DNA from: Angelakisella sp.
Lineage (GTDB): Bacteria; Bacillota; Clostridia; Oscillospirales; Ruminococcaceae
NCBI GenBank assembly: GCA_013316495.1
Contig: WSMP01000078.1
Coordinates: 1-7,554 of the forward strand
Reading direction: 5' to 3'
Length of the DNA: 7,554 nt
Within the stretch, counting starts at the first letter, position 1. Every line of letters starts with the position of its first letter. The translations under genes were made by a program, and so were the position numbers. The notes below the pieces were generated by a model. That model made no database searches, had not been told where the DNA came from, and worked only from the letters and a program-made list of their open reading frames with translations. Shown piece by piece: positions 1 to 5,165 of the stretch.

Positions 1-45
1 CACCGCTCCCGTCTGCCAGATAGGAGTAGGACGTGTACTCACCAT
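1..45 (-). other. Left edge, possible start or fragment of a further minus-strand gene
   Basis: Beyond the stop codon of the sigma-like gene (TGA at 41-39), two minus-strand frames stay open to the window edge. One starts at an ATG at 45-43 (MVSTRPTP...) but has no Shine-Dalgarno sequence. The other reads KIYGEYTSYSYLADGSG, which looks more like the inside of a protein. Only about 45 bases are present, so neither can be assigned. The region may hold the next gene of the same element. Confidence 0.2.
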
Positions 46-815
46 AGATTTTGCAAGGATGAGGATCTGTTTTTAAGTTGTTCTTCGTTTCCGGTAAAGA
101 AGGCGCTGGCGAGGAAGTCTATCCTGTCCAGCGCCTTCTTATTTTTGATTTGCTCCCACTTTGCAATCATCCGAATAAAGGCCAGAATATCCCCCTGCTG
201 CTGCGGGCTGAGCTTGCCCATCTGCCGCTGCAGGTCCAGCCAGGCGTTTTCATCCAGTTTACCGGTTCGGTATTCCCGGATGTCCACAAGCTCGACCATG
301 GGAACGCCAAGTCCTTTCGCAACACGGTCAAGGGTCTGGATGGTGGCGTTGCTCTCCCCGCGCTCCAGCTTGCTGAGGGGAGCTGCATCGATGCCACAGC
401 GGCCGGATAACTCCTCCAGGCTGAGGCCCTGCCCCATACGAATGGTGCGGATGTTGTTGCCAATCTGAACAAGAATTCCTGCCACAGCAACATTGGTATT
501 GTCCGGCAGGAACTCCAAATACGAAAGCCCGCCGGCGTTTTCGTTTTCCATCGAAAGGGTTTTCGGGCTCCGTCTCAGGTCTTTGAAGTGGTGGAGCAGC
601 TGGTGCCAGATCACCTCTCTGGCATAGGCCCGAAAGGGACGGACGCCGTCATAGCCCTGGGCGGCCAGACACAGCCCCAGCCGGCCAATCTGCTGTAGAT
701 CCTCCAGGTCGTGGTTCGGGTCACAGAGGTTTCGTTTCACCCGGTAGTAGATCACTTCATTGACCAGGTTCAGATTTTGAACCACCAGGTCCTTTTGCTC
801 CAGGGTCATTTTCAC
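39..815 (-). CDS. Sigma-70 region 2-like protein fused to a Cro/C1 (XRE) helix-turn-helix
   Basis: The product is a 258-residue cytoplasmic regulator. Residues about 10-85 resemble sigma-70 region 2: a DLEDLQQIGRLGL block matches the core-binding helix (compare DLIQEGNIGL in housekeeping sigma factors), and PFRAYAREVIWHQLLHHF (60-77) matches the region 2.3-2.4 helix that reads and melts the -10 element. Where sigma region 4 is expected, residues about 115-177 form a Cro/C1 helix-turn-helix (SLEELSGRCGI...LSKLERGES...LDRVAKGLGV). The last 80 residues are an unassigned, charged tail. The start chosen is GTG at 815, about 7 bases after GGAGG; ATG at 809 is the alternative. Similar sigma-like proteins occur in Firmicutes ICEs near zinc-finger and recombinase genes, and here a zinc-finger remnant lies directly upstream. 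A role in controlling transcription of the element is inferred. It could act as a true sigma factor or as a DNA-binding protein that uses the sigma-like part only to contact polymerase. Confidence 0.75.
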   Translation of the reverse strand: MKMTLEQKDLVVQNLNLVNEVIYYRVKRNLCDPNHDLEDLQQIGRLGLCLAAQGYDGVRPFRAYAREVIWHQLLHHFKDLRRSPKTLSMENENAGGLSYLEFLPDNTNVAVAGILVQIGNNIRTIRMGQGLSLEELSGRCGIDAAPLSKLERGESNATIQTLDRVAKGLGVPMVELVDIREYRTGKLDENAWLDLQRQMGKLSPQQQGDILAFIRMIAKWEQIKNKKALDRIDFLASAFFTGNEEQLKNRSSSLQNLW

Positions 816-838
816 AGCAGTACCTCCTTCCCTCGCTG

Positions 839-1045
839 TCAGCTTGCGATCCGGTTTGCCCGCAATGCCTTTTGACATTCGCGAATCAGATCGTCGCAGA
901 TATAGTCCGAAAAACAGGCGATATGCGCCTGATCCTCCCGCAGCCCGTACTTTTCCCGCAGCCACCGGCAGGCATTGGCCCGGCTCATGATCCGATGTCG
1001 CTAGATCTGGTCGAAGGCCCGGTGCGCTTCGATCCGTTTAGTAAA
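839..1045 (-). pseudogene. C-terminal remnant of a DUF3268-type zinc-finger protein, with an in-frame amber
   Basis: The minus frame reads FTKRIEAHRAFDQI, then TAG at 1003-1001, then RHRIMSRANACRWLREKYGL, continuing through ACFSDYICDDLIRECQKAL to a TGA at 841-839. As I recall the family, this matches the C-terminal end of the DUF3268 zinc-finger proteins common in Clostridia ICEs (pattern REAH..FD..W....MS...AY.WL......HIG..S.Y.C...I..C). The CPxC zinc-finger half is absent, because the frame meets TAA at 1048-1046 and unrelated sequence follows. The amber codon sits where family members often have Trp, so a single TGG-to-TAG change is likely. A 49-codon ORF from ATG 988 remains open after the amber but has no good ribosome binding site. 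The fragment ends 23 bases before the sigma-like gene, consistent with a former operon. Family assignment is from memory of the pattern and moderately sure. Confidence 0.6.
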
Positions 1046-1066
1046 TTACAACTGAGCTGTTTACAG

Positions 1067-1114
1067 ATAAAAAGAAAAGCGCCGGCACAGTGGTCTTGCC
1101 CACCATGCCGGCGC
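1067..1114 (-). terminator. Rho-independent terminator after the LPKTG gene
   Basis: The arms GCGCCGGCA (1079-1087) and TGCCGGCGC (1106-1114) are perfect complements of 9 bp. The inner CAGTGG/CCCACCA bases allow further pairing. On the minus strand the hairpin is followed directly by TTTTCTTTTTATC. It lies 32 bases past the stop codon of the truncated LPKTG gene, so it most likely ended that gene's transcript and insulates it from the zinc-finger remnant. On the plus strand no T-run follows. Confidence 0.8.
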
Positions 1115-1145
1115 GCAGCTTTAGGGATCCGGGATGAACTCGTTA

Positions 1146-1478
1146 TCAGCCGCCGAAGCCGGTTTTCGGCAGGCAGCCTCTGGGCGGGGCAAAGATGCAG
1201 GTGGTCCAGGCATCCTTGGCATAGCCCCATTCATCCTCGGTGCGGCCGCCCACATCGGCCCGGTTGGTAAACTGGTAGCCGTCCGGCAGGTCTGCCAGCA
1301 CCGTTACCGTGACGGTGGGGCTGGTGACGCTGTGGAAGCCCTCGCCCACCTCCGCAAACTGGAGCTTGATGTCGATGACATACTCGTTTGCCGCAAGGCC
1401 CAGGGCTTCCCGGCCGCACTCCAGCAGGTTGTCGGTGGTGGTAGAAAGGTTGGAAGCCAGGGTGCGGTAGGAGTCCTT
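1146..1478 (-). pseudogene. C-terminal fragment of an LPKTGF-ending Cna-type surface protein
   Basis: The minus frame from about 1478 encodes about 110 residues (DSYRTLASNLSTTTDNLLECG... to CLPKTGFGG) and stops at TGA 1148-1146. The text EYVIDIKLQFAEV, then TVTVLADLPDGYQFTNRADVGG, then a W-rich DAWTT segment before LPKTGF, follows the last beta-sandwich domain and sortase-signal end of large Cna/VaFE-type surface proteins carried by Clostridia ICEs. The full-length proteins run to hundreds of residues or more, so only the 3' end is present. The frame stays open upstream to an ATG at 1550, but the added residues are unlike the family, the DNA turns AT-rich at about 1478, and no Shine-Dalgarno precedes that ATG. 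The homology therefore ends at the edge of the AAA ATPase module. Only FGG follows the LPKTG motif, with no membrane anchor. The fragment is probably not expressed. Confidence 0.6.
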
Positions 1479-1576
1479 AAAAAATGATAGGTATTTGAAA
1501 GTGCGGGATAAGCACTGACAAAACGAATAATGTATCATTTCGGAAAACATTCATGTAGTTTGATGATGAAATTCGC

Positions 1577-1605
1577 TTGATATTTACACTGAAATGCGAT
1601 ATACT
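1577..1605 (+). promoter_or_regulatory. Sigma-A promoter of the AAA/DUF4143 gene
   Basis: The -35 box is TTGATA (1577-1582), followed by a 17-bp spacer and the -10 box TATACT (1600-1605). Transcription should start near 1612, giving a leader of about 22 bases. A GGGGG ribosome binding site (1621-1625) lies 8 bases before the ATG at 1634. The promoter sits in AT-rich DNA unlike the flanking backbone, so it probably arrived with the gene. Confidence 0.75.
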
Positions 1606-1633
1606 AAAACTGAAAGGAAAGGGGGACTGCCAG

Positions 1634-2929
1634 ATGTTCCGTAAAATAACCCAATATCTTTTGGATTGGAAGCAAAGTCCCTACCGGAAACCGTTGATTT
1701 TACAGGGGGCCCGGCAGGTAGGCAAAACCTATTCGCTGCTGGCCTTTGGCCGGGAGCATTATGAAAATGTCGCCTACTTCAACTTTGAGACCACCCCTTC
1801 CCTGGCTAAAACCTTTGAGGAAAGCCTGGAGCCCTCCTACTTGATCCCCCTTCTTTCCCGAATCGCCAATCAGACCATTGTTCGGGAAAAAACATTGGTC
1901 ATCCTCGATGAGGTGCAGCTCTGCGAACGGGCGCTGACCTCCCTGAAATATTTTTGCGAACAAGGCCCGGAATACCATATCATCGTTGCGGGGAGCCTTT
2001 TGGGGGTGGCGGTAAATCGCGGGAAATTTTCTTTCCCGGTTGGTAAGGTGGACATCAAAACTCTGTACCCCATGGACATGGAGGAGTTCCTTCTGGCCTG
2101 TGGGGAGCAGGAGCTTGTGCGGCAGATCCACACCTGCTTTGAAACCGACAGCCCCATGCCCTCCGCCCTCCACGAGGCTGCCCTGCGCCGGTACCGGGAA
2201 TTTTTGGTGGTGGGCGGGATGCCCGACTGTGTGAGTAAATTTGTGGAGACAGGGGATTACACCCTCATCCGCCACATCCAGCAGACCATCCTGCAAAGCT
2301 ACCTGAACGACATGAGCAAGTACAACGAAACCAATGAGATCAAAAAGACCCGGCTGGTGTACGACAACATCACCGTCCAGCTTTCCAAGAAAAATACCCG
2401 GTTCCAGTATAAGCTGATAAAATCGGGGGGACGGGCAGCGGAGTTTGAGAACGCCATTGAATGGCTGACCCTCTCTGGTATCGTCAGCCGCATCTATCGG
2501 GTAGAAAATCCGCAGAAGCCGCTGGAAAATTACCGGGACATCGATGCCTTCAAGACCTATGTTTCCGATGTGGGTTTGCTCTGCGCCAAAAAGGACATTG
2601 TAGCGGAGGACATTCTTTATCTGTCCAGCGAGCTGGATGATTTCAAAGGCGGGATGGTGGAGAACTACATCTGTAACCAGCTGATCTGTAACGGCTACCA
2701 GGCTTTTTACTGGCTGTCCGAACGGGGGGCGGAGGTGGACTTTATCATCCAAAGGGAACGCAGTATTATCCCCATCGAGGTAAAGTCCGCGGATAACACT
2801 AAAGCGAAAAGCCTCAGTATTTACATGAAGGCCCATACACCCGCTTATGCCATCAAGATCGCGGTGAAAAACTTCGGCTTTGAAAATGGGGTCAAAACGA
2901 TCCCTCTTTATGCGGCATTTTGTATTTGA
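1634..2929 (+). CDS. AAA-family ATPase with C-terminal DUF4143 domain
   Basis: The product is a 431-residue soluble protein of the AAA_14/DUF4143 ATPase family, at the usual length and with both domains intact. The P-loop is GARQVGKT (25-32), the Walker B is LVILDEVQ (88-95), and AGSLLG (119-124) fits the sensor strand. The DUF4143 part covers about 215-400. It ends in a PD-(D/E)XK-like set: E343 in MVENYI, GAEVDFI (365-371) and IPIEVKS (379-385), the pattern of a nuclease-like fold. Members are widespread, often on mobile DNA, and mostly without a known role; involvement in DNA handling or defence is speculation. The start at 1634 was chosen over an in-frame ATG at 1577 because it has a ribosome binding site, whereas 1577 lies inside the promoter. 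The gene has its own promoter and terminator and opposes the surrounding genes, so it is a self-contained cargo module. Confidence 0.9.
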   Translation: MFRKITQYLLDWKQSPYRKPLILQGARQVGKTYSLLAFGREHYENVAYFNFETTPSLAKTFEESLEPSYLIPLLSRIANQTIVREKTLVILDEVQLCERALTSLKYFCEQGPEYHIIVAGSLLGVAVNRGKFSFPVGKVDIKTLYPMDMEEFLLACGEQELVRQIHTCFETDSPMPSALHEAALRRYREFLVVGGMPDCVSKFVETGDYTLIRHIQQTILQSYLNDMSKYNETNEIKKTRLVYDNITVQLSKKNTRFQYKLIKSGGRAAEFENAIEWLTLSGIVSRIYRVENPQKPLENYRDIDAFKTYVSDVGLLCAKKDIVAEDILYLSSELDDFKGGMVENYICNQLICNGYQAFYWLSERGAEVDFIIQRERSIIPIEVKSADNTKAKSLSIYMKAHTPAYAIKIAVKNFGFENGVKTIPLYAAFCI

Positions 2930-2932
2930 AAG

Positions 2933-2968
2933 AAACCGGCTGTCAGGGAACAATGGCAGCCGGTTTTT
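2933..2968 (+). terminator. Terminator of the AAA/DUF4143 gene, probably bidirectional
   Basis: A 13-bp stem AAACCGGCTGTCA/TGGCAGCCGGTTT, with one T-G pair and an 8-base loop, begins 3 bases after the TGA and ends in TTTTT (2964-2968). On the minus strand the same stem is followed by TTTCTTTC, so it may also stop transcripts from the truncated minus-strand gene at 3325. Confidence 0.85.
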
Positions 2969-3325
2969 CATCCGGGTAGAGCCGGACGCCGGCCCGGTGA
3001 GGAAGGCGCAGGAACCGGCCTTCTTTTTGGGCAGCAGCCCCGACAGAAGGATACGGTGCCAGCTTTCCTTCGCTTCCACCAGAATGTCCTGTGTTTGGGC
3101 GGCTTCACGAAACACCTCCGCCCTGGGGAGAAAACAGGTCTCCACCCGAATGTCCCGGATGCCGCAGGCCAGCCGTTCCACCAGGCCGGAGGCGTCCTGA
3201 AGGCTGCGGCGGTATCCCTCGAAGTCCTCCGGCAGCGACTGTTTTGCCCGGCTGAGCCAGAAGCCCAACTGCTCAATCTCCCCCTGATACCGGATCAGGC
3301 ACTTTTGCAATTCATGCTGATTCAT
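2969..3325 (-). pseudogene. ICE-type hypothetical gene lacking its 3' end
   Basis: The gene begins with ATG 3325 (MNQHELQKCLIRYQGEIEQLGFW...). It overlaps the stop of the gene before it as ATGA, so the two are translationally coupled. About 100 residues look like genuine, mostly helical protein rich in E, Q, L and R, with no signal peptide, membrane span or recognised motif. I do not recognise the family. From about residue 105 the frame runs into the terminator of the AAA gene and then stays open antisense to that gene until 1700, giving a nominal 541 residues that are mostly artefact. The natural 3' end has evidently been lost where the AAA module joins. Any transcript ending at the hairpin 2933-2966 would have no stop codon. 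The exact junction, somewhere in about 2969-3040, cannot be fixed from the sequence alone. Confidence 0.55.
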
Positions 3326-3606
3326 TCCGATTCCTCCTGTAAGTATCGCTGGATGGTCCCGTTGGCGGCGATGGTACAGAACCAGTCGGCCCCTGGGATC
3401 TCCAGCGTTTCGATTTGTTCCGGGGTCTCCACGATGACAAGGATATGGGTGCCGTTCTTCTCCCGCTGGGAGAAAAGAGCGCCCACCACCCGGCGGTCTT
3501 TGTCCGAAAACCAGCGGTACAGCTGCTCGGTGCGAAGCACCCGGTATTCCTTCAGCAGCTGCTTTAGCTCCAGCAGTTCTTCCTTGCCCTGACCGGAGAA
3601 TTTCAT
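3322..3606 (-). CDS. Small ICE protein, DUF5697-like
   Basis: This 94-residue protein has an N-terminal helix-turn-helix-like stretch (ELLELKQLLKEYRVLRTEQLYRWF, about 10-33). Its end, QIETLEIPGADWFCTIAANGTIQRY (64-88), resembles the last strands of the DUF5697 proteins found in Clostridia ICEs (pattern ...L.IPG.HYF......T.RFY). As I recall the family, full members are longer, and the middle here (about 40-60) looks shortened, so it may be an internally deleted form. The start at 3606 has AAGGTGG about 5 bases upstream. Its stop overlaps the next start as ATGA. Three phased repeats lie just upstream and may control it. No function is known for the family. The family call is tentative; that the ORF is real is more secure. 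Confidence 0.5.
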   Translation of the reverse strand: MKFSGQGKEELLELKQLLKEYRVLRTEQLYRWFSDKDRRVVGALFSQREKNGTHILVIVETPEQIETLEIPGADWFCTIAANGTIQRYLQEESE

Positions 3607-3803
3607 TTCACCACCTTCTTTTACTGAAAAAATCATGCGTAATCGGTGCGTAAAGATGCCGCAAAGCGGCGCAAAAATACCGCACAAACACAGGTTTGTA
3701 CGGTGAAAAAAGCGTAAAAGATGCGCTTTTGCCAAAGTTTTAAGGATGACCCATAAATAATTCTCTCTTCTTCCTGATCCAGGGTATAGATTCGTGCGTT
3801 GTG
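3607..3803. repeat. Three 15-bp imperfect direct repeats plus hairpins in a 200-bp gene-free stretch
   Basis: The copies are GCGTAAAGATGCCGC (3648-3662), GCGCAAAAATACCGC (3669-3683) and GCGTAAAAGATGCGC (3712-3726). A partial copy GCGTAA lies at 3637-3642. The spacings of 21 and 43 bp are close to two and four helical turns. Between copies two and three lies a hairpin with ACAAAC (3684-3689) and GTTTGT (3694-3699), extended by ACCG/CGGT. A GCCGC-AAA-GCGGC hairpin (3658-3670) overlaps the first two copies, and AAAAGCG/CGCTTTT (3708-3714, 3724-3730) flanks the third. No credible coding sequence was seen here. The arrangement fits binding sites for a regulator or an initiator protein, but the role is unknown. 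Confidence 0.5.
3679..3704 (-). terminator. Possible weak terminator ahead of the DUF5697-like gene
   Basis: A hairpin with a 6-bp ACAAAC/GTTTGT core and a 4-bp ACCG/CGGT outer stem, separated by one mismatch, is followed on the minus strand by ATTTTTG. It could stop transcripts entering from the right. It is not GC-rich, so termination would be weak, and it may instead belong to the repeat array. Confidence 0.3.
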
Positions 3804-3832
3804 TTGACAATAGGCGCATATTATGATACGAT
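3804..3832 (+). promoter_or_regulatory. Promoter and possible operator of the relB-yafQ pair
   Basis: The -35 box TTGACA (3804-3809), a 17-bp spacer and TACGAT (3827-3832) form a good sigma-A promoter, with GGAGG 8 bases before the ATG at 3862. Short complementary CATAT (3817-3821) and ATATG (3835-3839) elements flank the -10 box and could be part of an operator. Type II antitoxins of this family repress their own promoter, so autoregulation is expected but not shown by the sequence alone. Confidence 0.7.
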
Positions 3833-3861
3833 TTATATGAAATAAAATTGGAGGTGCTTTT

Positions 3862-4134
3862 ATGGAAAGTACAAATTTGAATATCCGTACCGACAAAGAG
3901 ATCAAGGCCGCGGCCGAGAAAATTTTCGCCGAGCTTGGCCTGACCATGACAACCGCAGTCAATATCTTTTTGCGCCAGGCGATCCGTGAAAACGGGATTC
4001 CCTTTGCGTTAAAATTGGATGTTCCCAATGATACCACCCTTGCCGCAATCGAGGAGGGCCGGCGGATCGCTCGTGATCCATCCGTTAGGGGATATACCAA
4101 CATGGAAGATCTGATGGCGGCGCTTGAACAATGA
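3862..4134 (+). CDS. RelB/DinJ-family antitoxin
   Basis: This 90-residue antitoxin belongs to a type II toxin-antitoxin system. The N-terminal half (about 1-50: NLNIRTDKEIKAAAEKIFAELGLTMTTAVNIFLRQAI) is the ribbon-helix-helix DNA-binding and dimerisation part, with the typical RelB/DinJ pattern of a first strand, a GL.M.TA turn and IFL.QA.R. The C-terminal part (AAIEEGRRIARDPSVRGYTNMEDLMAALEQ) is the segment that in this family wraps and blocks the toxin. It overlaps the toxin start by ATGA (4131-4134), the normal coupled antitoxin-first order. The pair faces away from the backbone genes on both sides and has its own promoter. It probably stabilises the element or is passenger DNA. The family call is secure. 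Confidence 0.93.
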   Translation: MESTNLNIRTDKEIKAAAEKIFAELGLTMTTAVNIFLRQAIRENGIPFALKLDVPNDTTLAAIEEGRRIARDPSVRGYTNMEDLMAALEQ

Positions 4135-4412
4135 GATACGAAGTTAAATTTACAAGCCAGTTTAAGAGAGATTTGAAATTGGCCAAGAAGCAGGGCAAGG
4201 ATACCGAGAAGCTGTTTGAAGTGGTCGAGCGGCTTGCAAATGGGGAAACCCTTGAGGAAAGGTATCGGGACCACGACCTGACCGGAAATTATAAAGGCTG
4301 CCGTGAATGCCACGTTGAACCTGATTGGCTCCTTGTCTATGAAATTTTGGATGATGTGCTCGTCCTTCTCCTTTACCGCCATGAAAGCCATTCTGACCTT
4401 TTCAAAAAATGA
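4131..4412 (+). CDS. YafQ-family mRNA interferase toxin
   Basis: This 93-residue toxin is of the RelE/ParE fold, closest to YafQ, which cleaves mRNA on the ribosome. The known YafQ active-site residues have counterparts: H48 (DHDLTG), H61 (CHVEPDW), D65 with W66, H87 and F91 (SHSDLF). The length is normal and nothing is missing, so the toxin looks active. The N-terminus MRYEVKFTSQFKRDLKLAKKQG is the family's opening strand and helix. It is translationally coupled to the RelB-type antitoxin at 3862. No clear terminator follows; the gene ends about 15 bases before the VirB4-like remnant on the other strand. Confidence 0.93.
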   Translation: MRYEVKFTSQFKRDLKLAKKQGKDTEKLFEVVERLANGETLEERYRDHDLTGNYKGCRECHVEPDWLLVYEILDDVLVLLLYRHESHSDLFKK

Positions 4413-4426
4413 AGTAGAAAGCTCCT

Positions 4427-4605
4427 TATCCCGGCGATGGGCGGGGTGCTGAGCAGCGCGTCCTCCTGCAAAAAGCTGCACGCCCTGGCGTCCATGTTCT
4501 GAGAGATCAGCAGCTTTCGCATCTCCTTGACCCGCCATTCCAGGTTCTTTACGCTGTCCGCTGTGATGGTGATGATGGACATATAACAGAAAAATATTGG
4601 AGATG
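4427..4605 (-). pseudogene. Internal fragment of a VirB4/TraE-like conjugation ATPase
   Basis: The minus frame encodes about 59 residues: FFCYMSIITITADSVKNLEWRV, then KEMRKLLISQNMDARACSFLQEDALLSTPPIAG. The pattern (a strand, then a short helix, then a Q-E/DAL-ST-PIA block) matches the segment just before the ATPase domain of VirB4/TraE proteins in Gram-positive ICEs. Those proteins have roughly 600-800 residues, so both ends are missing, and no Walker motif is present. A TAA lies upstream near 4619-4621. Homology ends at about 4427, beside the toxin gene. The ATG at 4582 is internal, not a start. It is a relic showing that a conjugative apparatus once stood here. Family assignment is from memory of the motif and moderately sure. 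Confidence 0.5.
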
Positions 4606-4633
4606 CTTTGGGAGCCGCTTAGGGCAAAGGCCA

Positions 4634-4692
4634 CCGGCAAGGAAAACCGCCGGCGGTTTCCCCGCCGGTTCCAGTCCGGTTACCGGCAGCCA
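4634..4692. repeat. GC-rich palindrome cluster at the probable element boundary
   Basis: A perfect 16-bp palindrome AAACCGCCGGCGGTTT (4644-4659) is flanked by more CCGG-rich elements: ACCGGC at 4633-4638, CCGCCGGTT at 4662-4670, and CCGGTTACCGG (4676-4686), itself an inverted repeat. The cluster lies between the last ICE relic and the terminator of the repressor gene. No coding sequence was seen. It could be an extragenic repetitive element, a recombination end or a structured RNA segment. Confidence 0.4.
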
Positions 4693-4726
4693 AAAAGGAC
4701 CAGTCGTTGGACTGGCCCTTCTTTTT
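4692..4726 (-). terminator. Terminator of the 4725 repressor gene, symmetrical
   Basis: The arms AAAAAGGaCCAGTC and GACTGGcCCTTcTTTTT pair around a GTTG loop. On the minus strand the stem ends in TTTTT. The stop codon TAA (4727-4725) touches the hairpin. Both strands carry an A-tract and a T-tract, so it should also stop rightward transcripts leaving the toxin module. Confidence 0.85.
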
Positions 4727-5054
4727 ATGGCGCTTTGCAGGCGCTGGCATATAGCGCCAGTATTTTCGCCGCGTCCTCCCGCTGGCTTGGCGTCAAAGCG
4801 GAAAGAATCTCTGTAATGGGATTTTCGCAGGAGGATGGCAGCTCCCCAAGCAAAAGAGAATCCATGCTGATGGTCAGGGTTTTTCGCAAGGCGATTAGGG
4901 TATCCAAAGAAACGCTCTTTTCGCCGCGCTCAATCATCTGGTAAAACCGCAAGGTGATGCCAACCTGCTCGGCCACGTACTCCTGGGTGTAGTGCAGCGC
5001 CTTTCGCCTTTTGCGCAGACGCTCCCCGAACAGAAGCTGCTGCTGGCGTGTCAT
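4725..5054 (-). CDS. Cro/C1-family (XRE) transcriptional regulator 1
   Basis: This 109-residue regulator carries a Cro/C1 helix-turn-helix at about 9-65: FGERLRKRRKALHYTQEYVAEQVGI, then TLRFYQMIERGEKSVSLDTLIALRKTLTI. The C-terminal 40 residues (ITEILSALTPSQREDAAKILALY) form a helical tail likely used for dimerisation. The start is ATG 5054, preceded by AAGGGG at a workable distance; an upstream in-frame ATG at 5087 lies inside the operator region and is less likely. The promoter region (5071-5147) is full of inverted repeats, as expected for self-regulation. Such proteins often control a neighbouring divergent gene, but no clear gene lies on the divergent side. It may be a leftover control gene of the element or a chromosomal regulator. 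Confidence 0.88.
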   Translation of the reverse strand: MTRQQQLLFGERLRKRRKALHYTQEYVAEQVGITLRFYQMIERGEKSVSLDTLIALRKTLTISMDSLLLGELPSSCENPITEILSALTPSQREDAAKILALYASACKAP

Positions 5055-5070
5055 AAATGCTCGCCCCTTA

Positions 5071-5147
5071 CAGTTCGTAATATACAACGAATAGTTCCGG
5101 TTTTGTACGAACTATTGGTTGCTTATACAAACTATAAGGTGTATAAT
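5071..5147. promoter_or_regulatory. Operator array of regulator 1 with a divergent plus-strand promoter
   Basis: Three inverted repeats lie in tandem: TTCGT/ACGAA (5074-5078, 5087-5091), AATAGTTC/GAACTATT (5090-5097, 5109-5116, perfect 8-bp arms) and CTTATA-CAAAC-TATAAG (5122-5138). GTACGAACTATT (5105-5116) and ATACAAACTATA (5125-5136) are also near-identical direct repeats. On the plus strand, TTGCTT (5119-5124), a 17-bp spacer and TATAAT (5142-5147) form a promoter whose -35 box and spacer are covered by the last palindrome, so a bound repressor should block it. The minus-strand promoter for the regulator gene was not resolved. TATATT on the minus strand (5085-5080) is a candidate -10 box. 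Confidence 0.6.
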
Positions 5148-5165
5148 GCCAATGAAAAGTATTCA

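Noticed and set aside
872..1487. Overlapping plus-strand ORFs opposite the zinc-finger and LPKTG remnants
   Set aside because: They have no ribosome binding site, their composition is arginine- and proline-rich as in shadow frames, and family-like sequence is on the minus strand.
1479..1550. N-terminal extension of the LPKTG ORF to the ATG at 1550
   Set aside because: No Shine-Dalgarno precedes it, and the DNA is AT-rich and unlike the coding part, so it is taken as flanking DNA of the ATPase module.
1700..2968. Very long minus-strand ORF opposite the AAA ATPase gene
   Set aside because: It mirrors the codon pattern of the ATPase. The plus-strand frame has intact Walker motifs, promoter and terminator, while the minus frame has no recognisable domain in this part.
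3633..4640. 335-residue minus-strand ORF across the toxin-antitoxin pair
   Set aside because: It is antisense to relB-yafQ and in a different frame from the VirB4-like relic. The sequence is low-complexity (a His-rich run) with no start signal.
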